DNA of 64,000 nt from Pseudomonas benzenivorans (GCF_900100495.1 NZ_FNCT01000005.1:62001-126000), one strand, 5' to 3'; counted from the first letter of the stretch, positions 15,295 to 24,264 are shown. The notes: generated by a model not told the origin, from the letters alone. Numbers and translations: made by a program.

Positions 15295-18183
15295 TCAGGC
15301 CAATGCATCCAGCGCCAGCGGCTCGATGCCGCGGGCGCGGTCGATCTTCTCGGCCACGCGGAAGGCCGCATCCAGCTCGCTGATCCCGTGCTGCTGCATC
15401 AATTGGAAGCGCTCGGCCTTCTCCTCCGGCTCGGTCATCGCCATCGCCAGGTAGAGGCTGGGCGGCACGGCGCGGAACAGAACTTCCATCGACTTCGACA
15501 GGATCACGCCTTCGGAGAACTTGCCGGCCTCCTTGCGGGCCGAGAGCATCAGCGCCTTCTGCGAAGCGTTGAGTTCGCGGAAGCGCGCGATCTTCTTGAC
15601 TTCATCGGGCGGCATGGACAGGCAGATCCACCACTCGATCATGTTGAGCATGGGCTCGGCCGCTTTCGGCAAGTCGTCCAGGTTCTGCGTGGCGAGCCAG
15701 AACCAGGCACCGAGCTTGCGCCACATCTTGGTGATCTTGACCACGTAGGGCGCGAGCAGCGGGTTCTTGGTGATGATGTGGCCTTCGTCCGTCACGTTGA
15801 TGATCGGGCGGCCCAGGAATTGGTCGCGCTCGGCGATGTTGTTGACCGTGTTGATGAGCGAGATGTAGGCAATTGAGAGTTGGGCGTTGTAGCCCTCGCG
15901 CGCGAAGGTGGCCAAATCCACGATGGTGATGTCGACTTCCGGCCACGGCGTGCCGGACCGGTCGAACATCTCGCCGTCCACACCCTGGCAGAACATGTCC
16001 ATGGCGTCGGCCATCTCCAGCAGCCGTGCGCGCCGCATCTCCGGCAGCGTGGCATCGCGGGCGCGCTCGCGCAGCGCGTCGCGCACGTCGCGTGTGAGCA
16101 CCGTGCGTCTGTCCGCCACGCAATGCCGGGCCGCATCGAGAATGCACTGGCGGATCAGGCTGCGGTCGGCGCGCGTCATGCGCGCTTCTTCCTTGTCCTC
16201 GCCGCCGGTGATCATCAGCCGTGCAGTGATCTCCAGCTCGCCGAGCACGTCGCGCTGCTCGTCGCCTTCCACGGCCATGCCGGCATCGGGCTGGTCTTCG
16301 TCGAGCGCATCGGCGTCCAGCGTCTGTACCTGGCTCGGCGTATCGACCAGGCGCCAGGCGTCGGCGAACGGCGCCAGACTGACGCCCGCGCCCGGCGCGA
16401 GCTTCACCCGATGCACGGTGAGACCCAGCCGTGCCGCGAAGTCGCCGAACAGGCCGAAGCTGTTGCCCGCCTCGACGATGAACAGGCGCGGCCGATAGAT
16501 CGCCGTCACCTGATTCAGGATGTTGTTGAGCGTCGCGCTCTTGCCCGAACCCGTGGGGCCGAACAGGAACAGATGCGCGTTCATCTGCCGGTCGAGGCGG
16601 TTCAACGGATCGAAGGTGATCGGACCGCCGCCGCGGTTGAAGAACGTGATGCCCGGATGCCCCGTGCCCTGGCTGCGGCCCCAGACCGGTGCCAGGTTCG
16701 CCGCGTGTTGCGCGAACATGAGCTGGGTGTACCACTGGCGCTTGTCGGCAGCCGGATCGAACACGCACGGCAGCCAGCGCAGATAGCTGTTCAGCGGCGC
16801 CACCTCGTCCTGTTCGCGTACCGGTTGCAGGCCGGCGTTGAGCATCACGTTGACGAGCTGCAGGCCGCGCGCATCGAGCTGGGCCAGGTCGCGGCCGCGC
16901 AGGTAGAACGCCAGCGCGCCGCGGTAGAGCTTGTGCGCGCTGCCGACCAGGCCGCGCGCCTGCTGCACGTCCTGCCGGGTCTGCTCCGAGGCCAGGGTCT
17001 CGCCGACGGCCTTCCTGGCGAGGTGGTTGAGGTGCGCCTCCAGCACGTCCTGGGGCGTGGCGACCAGCGTCAGGCACATCACCGTGTCCTCGGGCATCTG
17101 GTCGAACAGCGCGTTCATGGCATCGCCGCCCTTGCGCGTCTCGCCCGTCAGATGGCCCGTCACCGGTGGCGTGCGCAGGCGATCCATCACGATCACCCGA
17201 TGCGGCATGCCGTCGAAGAACCAAAGGCCGTTGGGCACGTCCGAGCGGGGCTGTCCGAAGAACAGGCGCTGCGCGAAGTCGGTGCCGCTGGCGAGTTCGA
17301 TCTCGCCCTCCTGCCGCTCTTCCGGGTAGCGGGTCAGCGCATAGAAGCGTTCCCGGTCTTCGGCGGTAGCGCCGAGCAGGGTCGGGTTCGGGTTGAACCA
17401 GCGCAGCAGCCAGGCGTGGATGTCCGCCGCACCGAGGCGCCGGACCTTCACGCCGGCATTCGCCAGCCCGCCCACCAGGCGGTCGCAGGTCGTGGTCAGC
17501 GCCTGCTCGGGCGACTGGCCGCGCCGCGTGGCCGGGGCCGCGGACGTGCGGCGATAGACCACCATGCGCACGCGCCGGACTTGGCCGCGCCACGGCAGGC
17601 GGGTAACGGTGGTGTCCTCGAACAGCCCACCCGGCTTGGCGATGGCCCGCAGGTGATGGGCGAAGAAGCGCAGGTAGAAGTCGCTGAACGCGCTGCCCTG
17701 CGCACGCGGCTGCACGTAGCCCGCCAAGTTACTCAGGTAGTGGTTCCAATCGGCTTCGTCCTGGGCATAGAGCTGCACCACCCTGGGGTTCTCATCGAGT
17801 TCGTCGAAGGCGTCCTGCAGGGCGTTCTCCAGCGCATCGCGGGCCTGCCACAGCCAGGCCAGCTCGCGGCCTTCAGTGCCCACCGGCAGCAGCTCGAAGA
17901 ACGCGGCCACCGACTGCCCGTCTTCGAGCAGCATGGTCTTCGACCTCGGCAGGTACTCGACCCAGGGCAGCATGTCCGCGAACGACGGCGCGACGGTGTA
18001 GAGCGCATCGTGGTCGGCCTGGGTCGCTGGCCGGCGCTGGCCCCGGCCGAGCGCGCCGCCGGGCTCGGGTATGCCCTGCGCGGCCAGCGTCGCGACATGC
18101 AGCGCCCAGGCGTCGTCCGCCGCCTGCGCACCATCCGCTGGAGGGGCGGCTCCCTTGCGCGGCCACGGCAGCGACCAGGCCAT
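15295..18183 (-). CDS. traC: VirB4/TraC-like conjugative transfer ATPase (TIGR03744)
   Basis: A 962-residue ATPase that powers assembly of the type IV secretion channel at the inner membrane. The Walker A motif GPTGSGKS is at residues 542-549 and a Walker B-like IVDLATFA segment lies further on. The N-terminal CagE/TrbE-type domain occupies roughly residues 50-450. Length and motif order match the PFL_4706/TIGR03744 family. Its start overlaps the stop of the lipoprotein gene by 1 bp, so translation is coupled. A very long antisense open frame (769 codons) lies opposite and is a composition artefact. Confidence 0.95.
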   Translation of the reverse strand: MAWSLPWPRKGAAPPADGAQAADDAWALHVATLAAQGIPEPGGALGRGQRRPATQADHDALYTVAPSFADMLPWVEYLPRSKTMLLEDGQSVAAFFELLPVGTEGRELAWLWQARDALENALQDAFDELDENPRVVQLYAQDEADWNHYLSNLAGYVQPRAQGSAFSDFYLRFFAHHLRAIAKPGGLFEDTTVTRLPWRGQVRRVRMVVYRRTSAAPATRRGQSPEQALTTTCDRLVGGLANAGVKVRRLGAADIHAWLLRWFNPNPTLLGATAEDRERFYALTRYPEERQEGEIELASGTDFAQRLFFGQPRSDVPNGLWFFDGMPHRVIVMDRLRTPPVTGHLTGETRKGGDAMNALFDQMPEDTVMCLTLVATPQDVLEAHLNHLARKAVGETLASEQTRQDVQQARGLVGSAHKLYRGALAFYLRGRDLAQLDARGLQLVNVMLNAGLQPVREQDEVAPLNSYLRWLPCVFDPAADKRQWYTQLMFAQHAANLAPVWGRSQGTGHPGITFFNRGGGPITFDPLNRLDRQMNAHLFLFGPTGSGKSATLNNILNQVTAIYRPRLFIVEAGNSFGLFGDFAARLGLTVHRVKLAPGAGVSLAPFADAWRLVDTPSQVQTLDADALDEDQPDAGMAVEGDEQRDVLGELEITARLMITGGEDKEEARMTRADRSLIRQCILDAARHCVADRRTVLTRDVRDALRERARDATLPEMRRARLLEMADAMDMFCQGVDGEMFDRSGTPWPEVDITIVDLATFAREGYNAQLSIAYISLINTVNNIAERDQFLGRPIINVTDEGHIITKNPLLAPYVVKITKMWRKLGAWFWLATQNLDDLPKAAEPMLNMIEWWICLSMPPDEVKKIARFRELNASQKALMLSARKEAGKFSEGVILSKSMEVLFRAVPPSLYLAMAMTEPEEKAERFQLMQQHGISELDAAFRVAEKIDRARGIEPLALDALA

Positions 18184-18617
18184 CAGTAGTCCTCCACGCG
18201 CTCGCCCGGCAGCGCGTACTGCACGCGCTGGTAGAGCGGGAACACCGTGCTGTAGCCGGGCACCGGCGCCGGGTCGGTGCCGGCCAGGTGCGGGAACACG
18301 TACATCACCAGGTCCGGGTTCGGCAGGCGCTGGAACTGGCGGTAGATCTCGTTCTGCGCGGTACGGGTGTAGCGCGCCTGCACGCCGGGTGCCGCCTGCA
18401 CGTCGGCTTCGACCAGCGGCCGGCGCAGGCCCTGGCGCGCATCGAGCAGTTGCCGCGCGGTCTGGCCGCCGCCCGCGCTGCCGCCGGTCTCCTGATGCCA
18501 GATGTCGAGCATGGTGCTGTCGCCGTGTGGCAGCAGCTTCTCCTTGCTGGTGGCGCAGCCGCCGAGCAAGACGGCCGCCAGCAGCACGGCAGTCGCGTCA
18601 ATCCAGATCCGGGGCAT
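18183..18617 (-). CDS. Conjugal transfer lipoprotein, TIGR03751 family
   Basis: A 144-residue outer-membrane lipoprotein (TraV/VirB7-like role). The signal peptide ends in the lipobox LLGGC, with the lipidated cysteine at residue 21. Downstream is the family segment TARQLLDARQGLRRPLVEAD and a C-terminal VFPHLAGTDPAPVPGYSTVF. The ATG at 18617 lies inside the end of the TIGR03752 gene (20-bp overlap), and upstream in-frame codons to 19025 are antisense-like and excluded. Confidence 0.9.
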   Translation of the reverse strand: MPRIWIDATAVLLAAVLLGGCATSKEKLLPHGDSTMLDIWHQETGGSAGGGQTARQLLDARQGLRRPLVEADVQAAPGVQARYTRTAQNEIYRQFQRLPNPDLVMYVFPHLAGTDPAPVPGYSTVFPLYQRVQYALPGERVEDY

Positions 18618-20034
18618 GGGCTTCTCCGCTGCGGTGGTGGACCCGACGCCCCTTGGCGTCGTAGTCGATGTCGAGCGCCTGCTCCAGATGCACGGCCACC
18701 CTGGCGCCGGGCAGCACGTAGATTGCCGCGAAGGCCTGGCCATAGAGCTTGTTGACCCAATCGGCCATGTCGCGCGCGCCGCCCGCGAGGATGCGGCCCA
18801 TCGCTTCGTTGCCGCTGATGCCGACGGTGCCCAGCGAGCCGTTGCTGTTGGCGACCACGGCCACGCTGCCGTTGTCGGACTTGATGAGCGAGGCCGCGCC
18901 GGCGCCGGCCGCGGTGATGAGCGCCTGGCCGCCCAGGTACTGCTGGGCGTTGCTGCGCCGCTCGCCGCTGACGCAGGGGATGCCGTAGGGATCGCTGATC
19001 CAGCCCAGGCCGCCTTGCGTGGCACTCGTCGTGCTGTTGGCGCTGGCTTGCCCGCCGCGCTGGTCCCGGTTGCCGTCCTCCGGCACCGTGCGGATGGTGC
19101 CGTCCTGGAACACGAAGGTGATCGAGCGGATTTGCCCGCGCACGCACGACAGCGTCCAGTCGCCCGAGGCCGTGCCGCTGACCACGGCGCCGGCCACGTC
19201 GGGGATGTCGATGCCGTTGGCCGTGAGGTTGTCCGGGCCGATCAGCACCTTGAAGGGGTACGGGTCGTTGACGGTCCCATCGATCGGCACGCGCCCGATC
19301 AGCGCCGTCATGGCAATCGACCCCATGAGCGTCGAGTTCGACGGCACGGTGTAGACAGCCTGCGTGGATGCGCCCACCGCGCTGCTGCCGACGTCGGCGA
19401 CGGATTCCACTGCGGCCGACAGGCTTTTCTGGGCCGGCCCGAAGCTCTGGGGAAAGCTCGGCGCCTTGCTGCCGTTCCTGGCGTAGACCTTGGCGTCGTC
19501 GGGCTCGACCCACTGCGTGCCACTGGTGCTGCGGTCGAGGCGCTGGCCGTCACCCTCTTCCAGTCCCAGCCCGACGGGCAGGTCGGACGGGCCACCCTTG
19601 CCGGCAAGGCCGTCCAGTTGCCGCTGCAAGTCCTGCAGCAGCCCCTGGGTCTGCTGCCTGTCACTGGCCACCTGGGTGCGCTCCTGCTCCAGGCGGTTGC
19701 GCTCGCCTTCCAGCGCGCTCTGGATGCGCTGGTCGATGGCGCTTTCCCGCGCACGCAGGCGCTCGTTCTCGGCCTTGTGCTGCCGGTTGTCGCCCAGCGC
19801 GGTCTGCAGCTCAGTGCGCAACTGCTTCACCTGGGCCACCAGCGTGGCGACGGTATCGCGCGGCGTGTCGCCGGCGATGCCCAGGGATTTCATCTCCTCG
19901 GGCGTGAGCGTACCGGCCGCGCCCTTGGGGGCGGGCTGGCCGCCGGGGGCGCCGGAGAACAGTTTGATGCCGACGAACACCAGCAGCAGCGCCATCGGGA
20001 TCAGCAGCCACTTGAGCAGCGGATTACTCTTCAT
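18598..20034 (-). CDS. ICE conjugation protein, TIGR03752 family (TraB/VirB10-like)
   Basis: A 478-residue protein anchored by one N-terminal membrane helix (LLKWLLIPMALLLVFVGIKLF, about residues 6-26). A coiled coil follows (about 60-150, heptads around VAQVKQLRTELQTALGDNRQ), then a beta-rich C-terminal domain with GLGWISDPYGIPCVSG. This is the inner-to-outer-membrane bridging component of the ICE channel. It overlaps the TIGR03749 gene by 11 bp at its start and the lipoprotein gene at its end. Confidence 0.92.
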   Translation of the reverse strand: MKSNPLLKWLLIPMALLLVFVGIKLFSGAPGGQPAPKGAAGTLTPEEMKSLGIAGDTPRDTVATLVAQVKQLRTELQTALGDNRQHKAENERLRARESAIDQRIQSALEGERNRLEQERTQVASDRQQTQGLLQDLQRQLDGLAGKGGPSDLPVGLGLEEGDGQRLDRSTSGTQWVEPDDAKVYARNGSKAPSFPQSFGPAQKSLSAAVESVADVGSSAVGASTQAVYTVPSNSTLMGSIAMTALIGRVPIDGTVNDPYPFKVLIGPDNLTANGIDIPDVAGAVVSGTASGDWTLSCVRGQIRSITFVFQDGTIRTVPEDGNRDQRGGQASANSTTSATQGGLGWISDPYGIPCVSGERRSNAQQYLGGQALITAAGAGAASLIKSDNGSVAVVANSNGSLGTVGISGNEAMGRILAGGARDMADWVNKLYGQAFAAIYVLPGARVAVHLEQALDIDYDAKGRRVHHRSGEAHAPDLD

Positions 20035-20938
20035 CGCGCGCTCCTGCCGTCGAGCCGGCCGCGGCGGCCGGCGGCAGGTTCACGGTGGCGTCGATCGGGC
20101 TCAGCGCCGGCAGCAGCGATTCGGCCAGGCCGTGGCCGCGCGTGACCAGGTAGAGCACCGTGGTGTCGGACGGGGTGCCGGCCGGCCCCAGGTTCGGATG
20201 CTGGAAGGTCGCCGCCACGAAGTTCCCCTGCAGCGCGCGCGGGTCGAGGTCGAGCCAGCGCGCGGCGGTGTTGGTGAGTCGCACGGCCGTCACCCACTGG
20301 TCTTCCAGGCGCCACGCGGCCAGCGCCCGCGCGTGCACCGGCAGCGTCGGCAGCAGGGTGTCCAGCGCGAGGCCGCGGCGCAGGTTCACGCGCCCGATGC
20401 CGGACACCGGCTCGACGGTGCGCAGCGGCGCGTACAGGTTCTGTGCGGCATGGCGCGTCAGCACGACCGGTAGCGGCGTTTCGCGCCGGGGAACGTATTT
20501 GTCTGCGGGCGCATCGGCCTGCGCGTCCGCGCCGCTTGCCGCACCGCCGCCGTAGCGCTTGGCGGGGGCTTCCGCTGCCACGATGCGCACCGGCTCCAGC
20601 GGCGCCCGGCCGTCCTGCGCCGGCTCGGCGGCGATGTCGAGCAGGATCAGCGCGCCGGATTCCACGTCCTGCAGTTGCAGCCGCGTCGGCGGAATCGGCT
20701 CGCTCGCCCGCAGGTAGATCGCGCCACCCGCACTCTGCACGCGCAGCTGGTCGCCGACGCCGGCCGGCACGCCGACGCGCACATTGCGGTCGATGAAGAC
20801 CACGCGCTCCTGGCCGACCACCAGCGGCACCGGCAGGGGCAGGCGCTCCCAACGCAGGATTTCCACGGCCTGGCTGGCCGGCACGAAACCGAGGATCAGC
20901 AGGACGCCGGCCAGGGCCGACCAGTTAACGGGCTTCAT
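20024..20938 (-). CDS. ICE conjugation protein, TIGR03749 family (TraK-like)
   Basis: A 304-residue exported protein with signal peptide (LAGVLLILGFVPASQAVE) and a beta-strand-rich mature part beginning ILRWERLPLPVPLVVGQERVV. This is the pattern of the TraK/VirB9-like outer-membrane ring protein of ICEs. The Ala/Asp-rich segment around residues 150-175 is a linker. The ATG at 20938 overlaps the preceding gene's stop by 4 bp. A longer open frame extends upstream but has no start with a ribosome site and no conserved sequence. Confidence 0.9.
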   Translation of the reverse strand: MKPVNWSALAGVLLILGFVPASQAVEILRWERLPLPVPLVVGQERVVFIDRNVRVGVPAGVGDQLRVQSAGGAIYLRASEPIPPTRLQLQDVESGALILLDIAAEPAQDGRAPLEPVRIVAAEAPAKRYGGGAASGADAQADAPADKYVPRRETPLPVVLTRHAAQNLYAPLRTVEPVSGIGRVNLRRGLALDTLLPTLPVHARALAAWRLEDQWVTAVRLTNTAARWLDLDPRALQGNFVAATFQHPNLGPAGTPSDTTVLYLVTRGHGLAESLLPALSPIDATVNLPPAAAAGSTAGARDEE

Positions 20939-21627
20939 GGGGAGTCTCCCTGCAGATGGCCGGAGGCATTGGCGGGCACGCCGGCCTGGGTCGGCGTCGG
21001 CGACGGTTCGATGCGCTGGGGTGCGCTGGCGTAGCAGTCCAGCGCCAGGCCGAAGGGGTTGTGCTCGGGGTCGATGTCCAGCCGGACGACCTTGATGGGG
21101 TAGCGCACCAGGGCGCGCTTGACCTGCTCGGAGCCGTAGTATTCGTCCGCGCTCACGTCGAGCGTGACGATCCAATCGCGGTCGGAAACCACCTTGACGC
21201 GCGTGGCCGGATCATCGCCGTAGCCGCGGCCGGGAATCTCGTAGATGCCGCGCACGCGCTGACGCAGCTCGCCACTGGCACGCCGGTACTCGTAGTCCTG
21301 CTGCAGGAAGGCCCGGCAGCTCGGCGTCAGGTAGGCCGACAGCGCGCGCAGGTTGCGCGGGTAGTCTTCTTCGCCGTTCGTGGGCCAGCGCTGTACCTGC
21401 TGCCAGATGTAGAAGGAGAAGGCATACACGCTCTCGGGCGGCACGTCCCACCACTTGCGCGTGCTGCCCGAGCGCAAGTCCGGCGGCACATGGATGGTCA
21501 GACTCTTCGGCGCACTCCACCAACCGAAGCCGAGCAGCAGCGCCACCACGAACAACGCGCCGGCCCCCAGACGCAACGTCTTCACGTGCGCCTGCAGGTG
21601 CGCAACCTCGTTCTTGAAACGGCTCAT
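20935..21627 (-). CDS. ICE conjugation protein, PFL_4703/TIGR03746 family (TraE/VirB8-like)
   Basis: A 230-residue inner-membrane protein with a short cytoplasmic N-terminus (MSRFKNEVAHLQAHVKTLRL), one transmembrane helix (GAGALFVVALLLGFGWWSA, about 22-40) and a periplasmic domain containing SVYAFSFYIWQQVQRWPTNG. It plays the VirB8/TraE assembly role. Its start overlaps the TIGR03750 gene by 4 bp. The C-terminal tail (PSPTPTQAGVPANAS) is low complexity. Confidence 0.92.
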   Translation of the reverse strand: MSRFKNEVAHLQAHVKTLRLGAGALFVVALLLGFGWWSAPKSLTIHVPPDLRSGSTRKWWDVPPESVYAFSFYIWQQVQRWPTNGEEDYPRNLRALSAYLTPSCRAFLQQDYEYRRASGELRQRVRGIYEIPGRGYGDDPATRVKVVSDRDWIVTLDVSADEYYGSEQVKRALVRYPIKVVRLDIDPEHNPFGLALDCYASAPQRIEPSPTPTQAGVPANASGHLQGDSP

Positions 21628-22034
21628 GGCGTACCTCGATCGGCATTGCGCCGGGTAGTCCAGTAGCCCGAGCGGGTGATGAGGCGCTGGCCGCCCAGGA
21701 GCGCTGCCAGCGCCGGGTGCCGCAATGCCAGCCGCCACTGGAGCTGCCGGTAGAGCCAGGTGTCGGGCCGGCCGCGCTTCTGCGCGCGCAGGAAGCCGCC
21801 ACCGACGAAGACGCCCAGCGCGATACCGGCGACGATCAGCGTGGGCACCACGGCGATGCTGTGCGTGAGCCAGGCCAGCGGCAGGCCGAGCGCGAACCCG
21901 GCGGCGGCCGACAGGCCGGTGCAGATCCACAACTCGTCGGCGGTCAGCCCGCGCACGACCACCGGCTGGCGGTTCAGCCGATGCGGCAGGAAGGTCACCA
22001 GCGTGTCTTGCGGGGTCTCCGAAGGGACGGCCAT
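21624..22034 (-). CDS. ICE conjugation protein, TIGR03750 family (TraL/VirB3-like)
   Basis: A 136-residue membrane protein with the family motif FLPHRLNRQPVVVRGLTADEL near the N-terminus, two adjacent transmembrane segments (about residues 38-82) and a basic C-terminal part. It corresponds to the small VirB3/TraL component that works with the VirB4 ATPase. The GTG/ATG choice is clear: ATG at 22034 directly precedes AVPSETPQDT. Spacing to the TIGR03745 gene is 12 bp. Confidence 0.9.
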   Translation of the reverse strand: MAVPSETPQDTLVTFLPHRLNRQPVVVRGLTADELWICTGLSAAAGFALGLPLAWLTHSIAVVPTLIVAGIALGVFVGGGFLRAQKRGRPDTWLYRQLQWRLALRHPALAALLGGQRLITRSGYWTTRRNADRGTP

Positions 22035-22046
22035 CGCTTGCCGCCC

Positions 22047-22415
22047 TCACAGCACGCCGGTGGCCTTGGTGAGCAGCCAGATGCCGACCACCAGGAGGAT
22101 CGCGCCCACGGCGACCGTCAGGCCGAACTGGCCCCAGGTGGCGCGGCCGGTGTGGATCTCCGAGTAGCGCGTGTAGGCGTGATAGCAGACACCGACGAAC
22201 ATCGATGCGACCACGAGCAGCGCGATCAGCAGCACGATGTCGTAGCCGTAGTTCTGCAAGGTCTGCAGGATGCCGCTGCCCTGGCCGCGCGAAGGGTCCT
22301 CCATGGTCGGCAGGCCCTGCGCGAAGGCCGACAGCGGCAGGCCCGCGAGCGCCAGCGGCAGCAGCGGAGCGGCGATGCGGGACGGAATGCGATGGGATGT
22401 CGTTGGAGTGTTCAT
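22047..22415 (-). CDS. ICE membrane protein, TIGR03745 family (pilin-like)
   Basis: A 122-residue protein with a long signal sequence (IAAPLLPLALAGLPLSAFAQ, about 13-32), a short polar segment and two membrane helices (DIVLLIALLVVASMFVGVCY and TVAVGAILLVVGIWLL). The layout (cleaved signal plus two helices separated by a short loop) is that of VirB2-type conjugative pilins, so it is the probable pilin of the mating channel. It sits 22 bp after the TIGR03758 gene in the tra operon. Confidence 0.9.
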   Translation of the reverse strand: MNTPTTSHRIPSRIAAPLLPLALAGLPLSAFAQGLPTMEDPSRGQGSGILQTLQNYGYDIVLLIALLVVASMFVGVCYHAYTRYSEIHTGRATWGQFGLTVAVGAILLVVGIWLLTKATGVL

Positions 22416-22437
22416 GGCGTATGGCCCTTCGTGACGG

Positions 22438-22677
22438 TCAGGAGAGGAGGAAGAAGGTCAGCACCAGGTACATCGCCACGAAGCGCACGACGACGGCGAG
22501 GAACTGACGTTCAGTGATGCGGTGCTCGGCCCAGCCGACGTAGGCGGTGCGCATAGCCCACACGCCCCACAGCAGCAACACGGCGAACACGAAGCCCAGC
22601 ACCACGGCAGCGACGGCCGAAGGCGCAAAGCCGCCGTTGGCCTGGAAGGCGGCGACCTGATCGGCAGAGGGCGTCAT
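22438..22677 (-). CDS. ICE membrane protein, TIGR03758 family
   Basis: A 79-residue protein that begins MTPSADQVAAFQANGGF. It has two transmembrane helices (about 19-41 and 58-78) separated by the loop RTAYVGWAEHRITERQF. It is typical in size and position of the TIGR03758 family, which lies between the RAQPRD gene and the pilin-like gene. The exact role is unknown. The start overlaps the RAQPRD gene stop by 4 bp. Confidence 0.9.
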   Translation of the reverse strand: MTPSADQVAAFQANGGFAPSAVAAVVLGFVFAVLLLWGVWAMRTAYVGWAEHRITERQFLAVVVRFVAMYLVLTFFLLS

Positions 22678-23045
22678 GGCGACGGCTCCTCGTCGTCGGC
22701 GCGGTCGCGGCGGACGTAGTCGCCGGCCAGCGGGACGGGATCGCGCGGCTGGGCGCGCTGGGGCACGAGGTAGTCCTGCAGGCCGGCGCGAACGCGGTTC
22801 AGGTCGGCACGCAGTCGGGCGTAGTCGAAGTGGTAGCGGGTGCGTTCCTGCGGCGCGGTATTGGCGGCGTGCTCGGCGAGGCGGTCGATCAGGTTGAGCT
22901 GGCGGACGAGGGCCGCCAGTTGCTCGTGTTCAGCGGTGGCATCGCCGGCCGATGCGGGCGATGCGCCGGCCAGCGCGATGATCAGCGCCAAGGCCAGGGC
23001 CGGCACACGGCGGCAAGGGGTCGTCGGGTTGCCAAGGGATGTCAT
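22674..23045 (-). CDS. RAQPRD-family ICE protein (TIGR01690)
   Basis: A 123-residue periplasmic protein carrying the family's diagnostic RAQPRD string (in LVPQRAQPRDPVPLAGDY). A signal peptide (VPALALALIIALAGASPASA) precedes a helical region (EHEQLAALVRQLNLIDRLAEHA). It is the first gene of the minus-strand tra operon here, next to the BREX island, so the operon promoter must lie in 23046-23280. The ATG at 23045 is the first start after the AT-rich change in composition and gives a proper signal peptide. Confidence 0.92.
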   Translation of the reverse strand: MTSLGNPTTPCRRVPALALALIIALAGASPASAGDATAEHEQLAALVRQLNLIDRLAEHAANTAPQERTRYHFDYARLRADLNRVRAGLQDYLVPQRAQPRDPVPLAGDYVRRDRADDEEPSP

Positions 23046-23439
23046 CACGCCGTTCCGCAGTCGTCTGGATGGCGGGATGCTGCGGCGTGGGGCCGGGGTG
23101 TGCCGCAAAGAATCGGAACGGGCGGTGCACCCGATTTGCCTCGATGGTTGGCGTAGCGGCGTACCAGTGGTGATGGCGGCGGTGCTGTGCGGACGCACTT
23201 CATTCCTGCCTGAACCTACGGGATGCCGCGCATCGACGCTGGAAGCCGGCTCGGACCAGGCGCCTGGCATCGACCCTGTTAGCGGATAATCGGCTTTAAT
23301 CGGCAAAGATCGTTTGCCATCGGTCTGCCGGCTGGTATATTTTCAGGCGGTTTAACTGGGAGAACTGCGCCTGCTCTCCCTTACTTCGCCTCTGGCGAGC
23401 GCATGGTTTAACCCCAATCGCCCACGAGGAGCTTGAGGA
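23046..23439. other. Intergenic junction between tra operon and BREX island
   Basis: This is a 394-bp stretch without a gene. The right-to-left tra operon starts at one side and the left-to-right BREX operon at the other, so divergent promoters are expected. Composition changes near 23280 (CTGTTAGCGGATAATCGG), where the sequence becomes AT-richer, so the island boundary is probably there. Two small hairpins (GGGAG...CTCCC near 23355-23380 and CGCC-TCT-GGCG near 23390) lie in the BREX leader. No attachment-site repeat was found by eye. Confidence 0.5.
23302..23341 (+). promoter_or_regulatory. Probable BREX operon promoter with operator-like inverted repeat
   Basis: TTGCCA (23314-23319) and TATATT (23336-23341) are separated by 16 bp, a good sigma-70 pair about 100 bp before the first gene of the BREX operon. 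The perfect inverted repeat GGCAAA-GATCG-TTTGCC (23302-23318) overlaps the -35 hexamer and could be bound by a repressor. The first gene encodes a small HTH protein, which is a candidate. Confidence 0.55.
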
Positions 23440-23643
23440 ATGGCCGAGATGGAAGACCGCTGGTTATCGATAAGTGAAATTTGCAAGTACCTCGGGGTCA
23501 GCAATGACACCGTGTACAAGTGGATTGATAAACATGAAATGCCCGCGCATCGCATGGGCCGCCTCTGGAAGTTCAAGAAGGATGAGGTGGACGAATGGGT
23601 GAAGGCCGGTGGCGCTGCCGAACATCACAAAAAGGAATCCTGA
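23440..23643 (+). CDS. Excisionase/MerR-like HTH DNA-binding protein
   Basis: A 67-residue protein that is almost entirely a winged helix of the excisionase/AlpA type: WLSISEICKYLGVSNDTVYKWI followed by HRMGRLWKFKKDEVDEWV. It is the first gene of the BREX operon, six bases before brxA, with a clear GAGG ribosome site. Its likely role is control of the BREX promoter, perhaps through the inverted repeat at 23302-23318. It differs from the larger BrxR/WYL regulators known for other BREX loci. An excisionase for the whole ICE is possible but less likely given its operon. Confidence 0.8.
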   Translation: MAEMEDRWLSISEICKYLGVSNDTVYKWIDKHEMPAHRMGRLWKFKKDEVDEWVKAGGAAEHHKKES

Positions 23644-23649
23644 CCAAGA

Positions 23650-24264
23650 ATGAGTAACGACAGATACAGCATGTCATTTACAACGGGCAGTCTCTTTCAC
23701 CGCGAATCGGTGAAGCTGGCCGCGCTGTATCTTGATCTTGGCGACTGGAACTCTGTTCGAGACAAGGTCATCGCAGAAAATTTACTGCAGACAAGAACAC
23801 TGAATACGCTCAAGCGAGTCTGCCGCGAAGTTGTCTCTCGGCTTAGGGCGCTGACTCAAGGCGAACTTGAATTCCTTGTTGAGGCCAGCCATCAAGAGCA
23901 GGCCTATCTCCTGTGGCTCGCCGTTTGCCGTCGGTACAGATTCATCGCTGATTTTGCCGTCGAAGTGCTTCGAGAGCGATACATCACACTGAAAAGTGAT
24001 CTGACCCACGAGGATTTTGATTCCTTCTTCAACCGGAAATCCGAGTGGCATTTAGAACTGGATGAGATCACCCCGGCGACGCGAAGCAAATTGCGCCAGG
24101 TCTTGTTCAAGATACTTCGCGAGGCCGATCTCCTAACGGCCAACAACATGATACATGCGGCCATGCCCAGTCCGAGACTGTTGGATCTGATCCATCAAGG
24201 CAGCCGCAGGGATGTTTTGTACTTCCCTGCATTTGAATCCGATGTGAAGGGGATGAAGCGGTGA
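23650..24264 (+). CDS. brxA: BREX protein BrxA (DUF1819)
   Basis: A 204-residue BrxA/DUF1819 protein, a small helical protein related in fold to NusB-like RNA-binding antiterminators and needed in type I BREX. The start SMSFTTGSLFHRESVKLAALYLDLGDW and the C-terminal RLLDLIHQGSRRDVLYFPAFESD are characteristic. The gene follows the HTH gene by 6 bp and ends in a 4-bp GTGA overlap with brxB. Codon use is less GC-rich than the flanking transfer genes, as expected for an acquired island. Confidence 0.92.
   Translation: MSNDRYSMSFTTGSLFHRESVKLAALYLDLGDWNSVRDKVIAENLLQTRTLNTLKRVCREVVSRLRALTQGELEFLVEASHQEQAYLLWLAVCRRYRFIADFAVEVLRERYITLKSDLTHEDFDSFFNRKSEWHLELDEITPATRSKLRQVLFKILREADLLTANNMIHAAMPSPRLLDLIHQGSRRDVLYFPAFESDVKGMKR

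Noticed and set aside
15880..18189. 769-codon open frame antisense to the VirB4-type ATPase gene
   Set aside because: It mirrors codon positions of a strong known gene in GC-rich DNA; its translation is low-complexity (Arg/His/Gln/Ala rich) with no domain.
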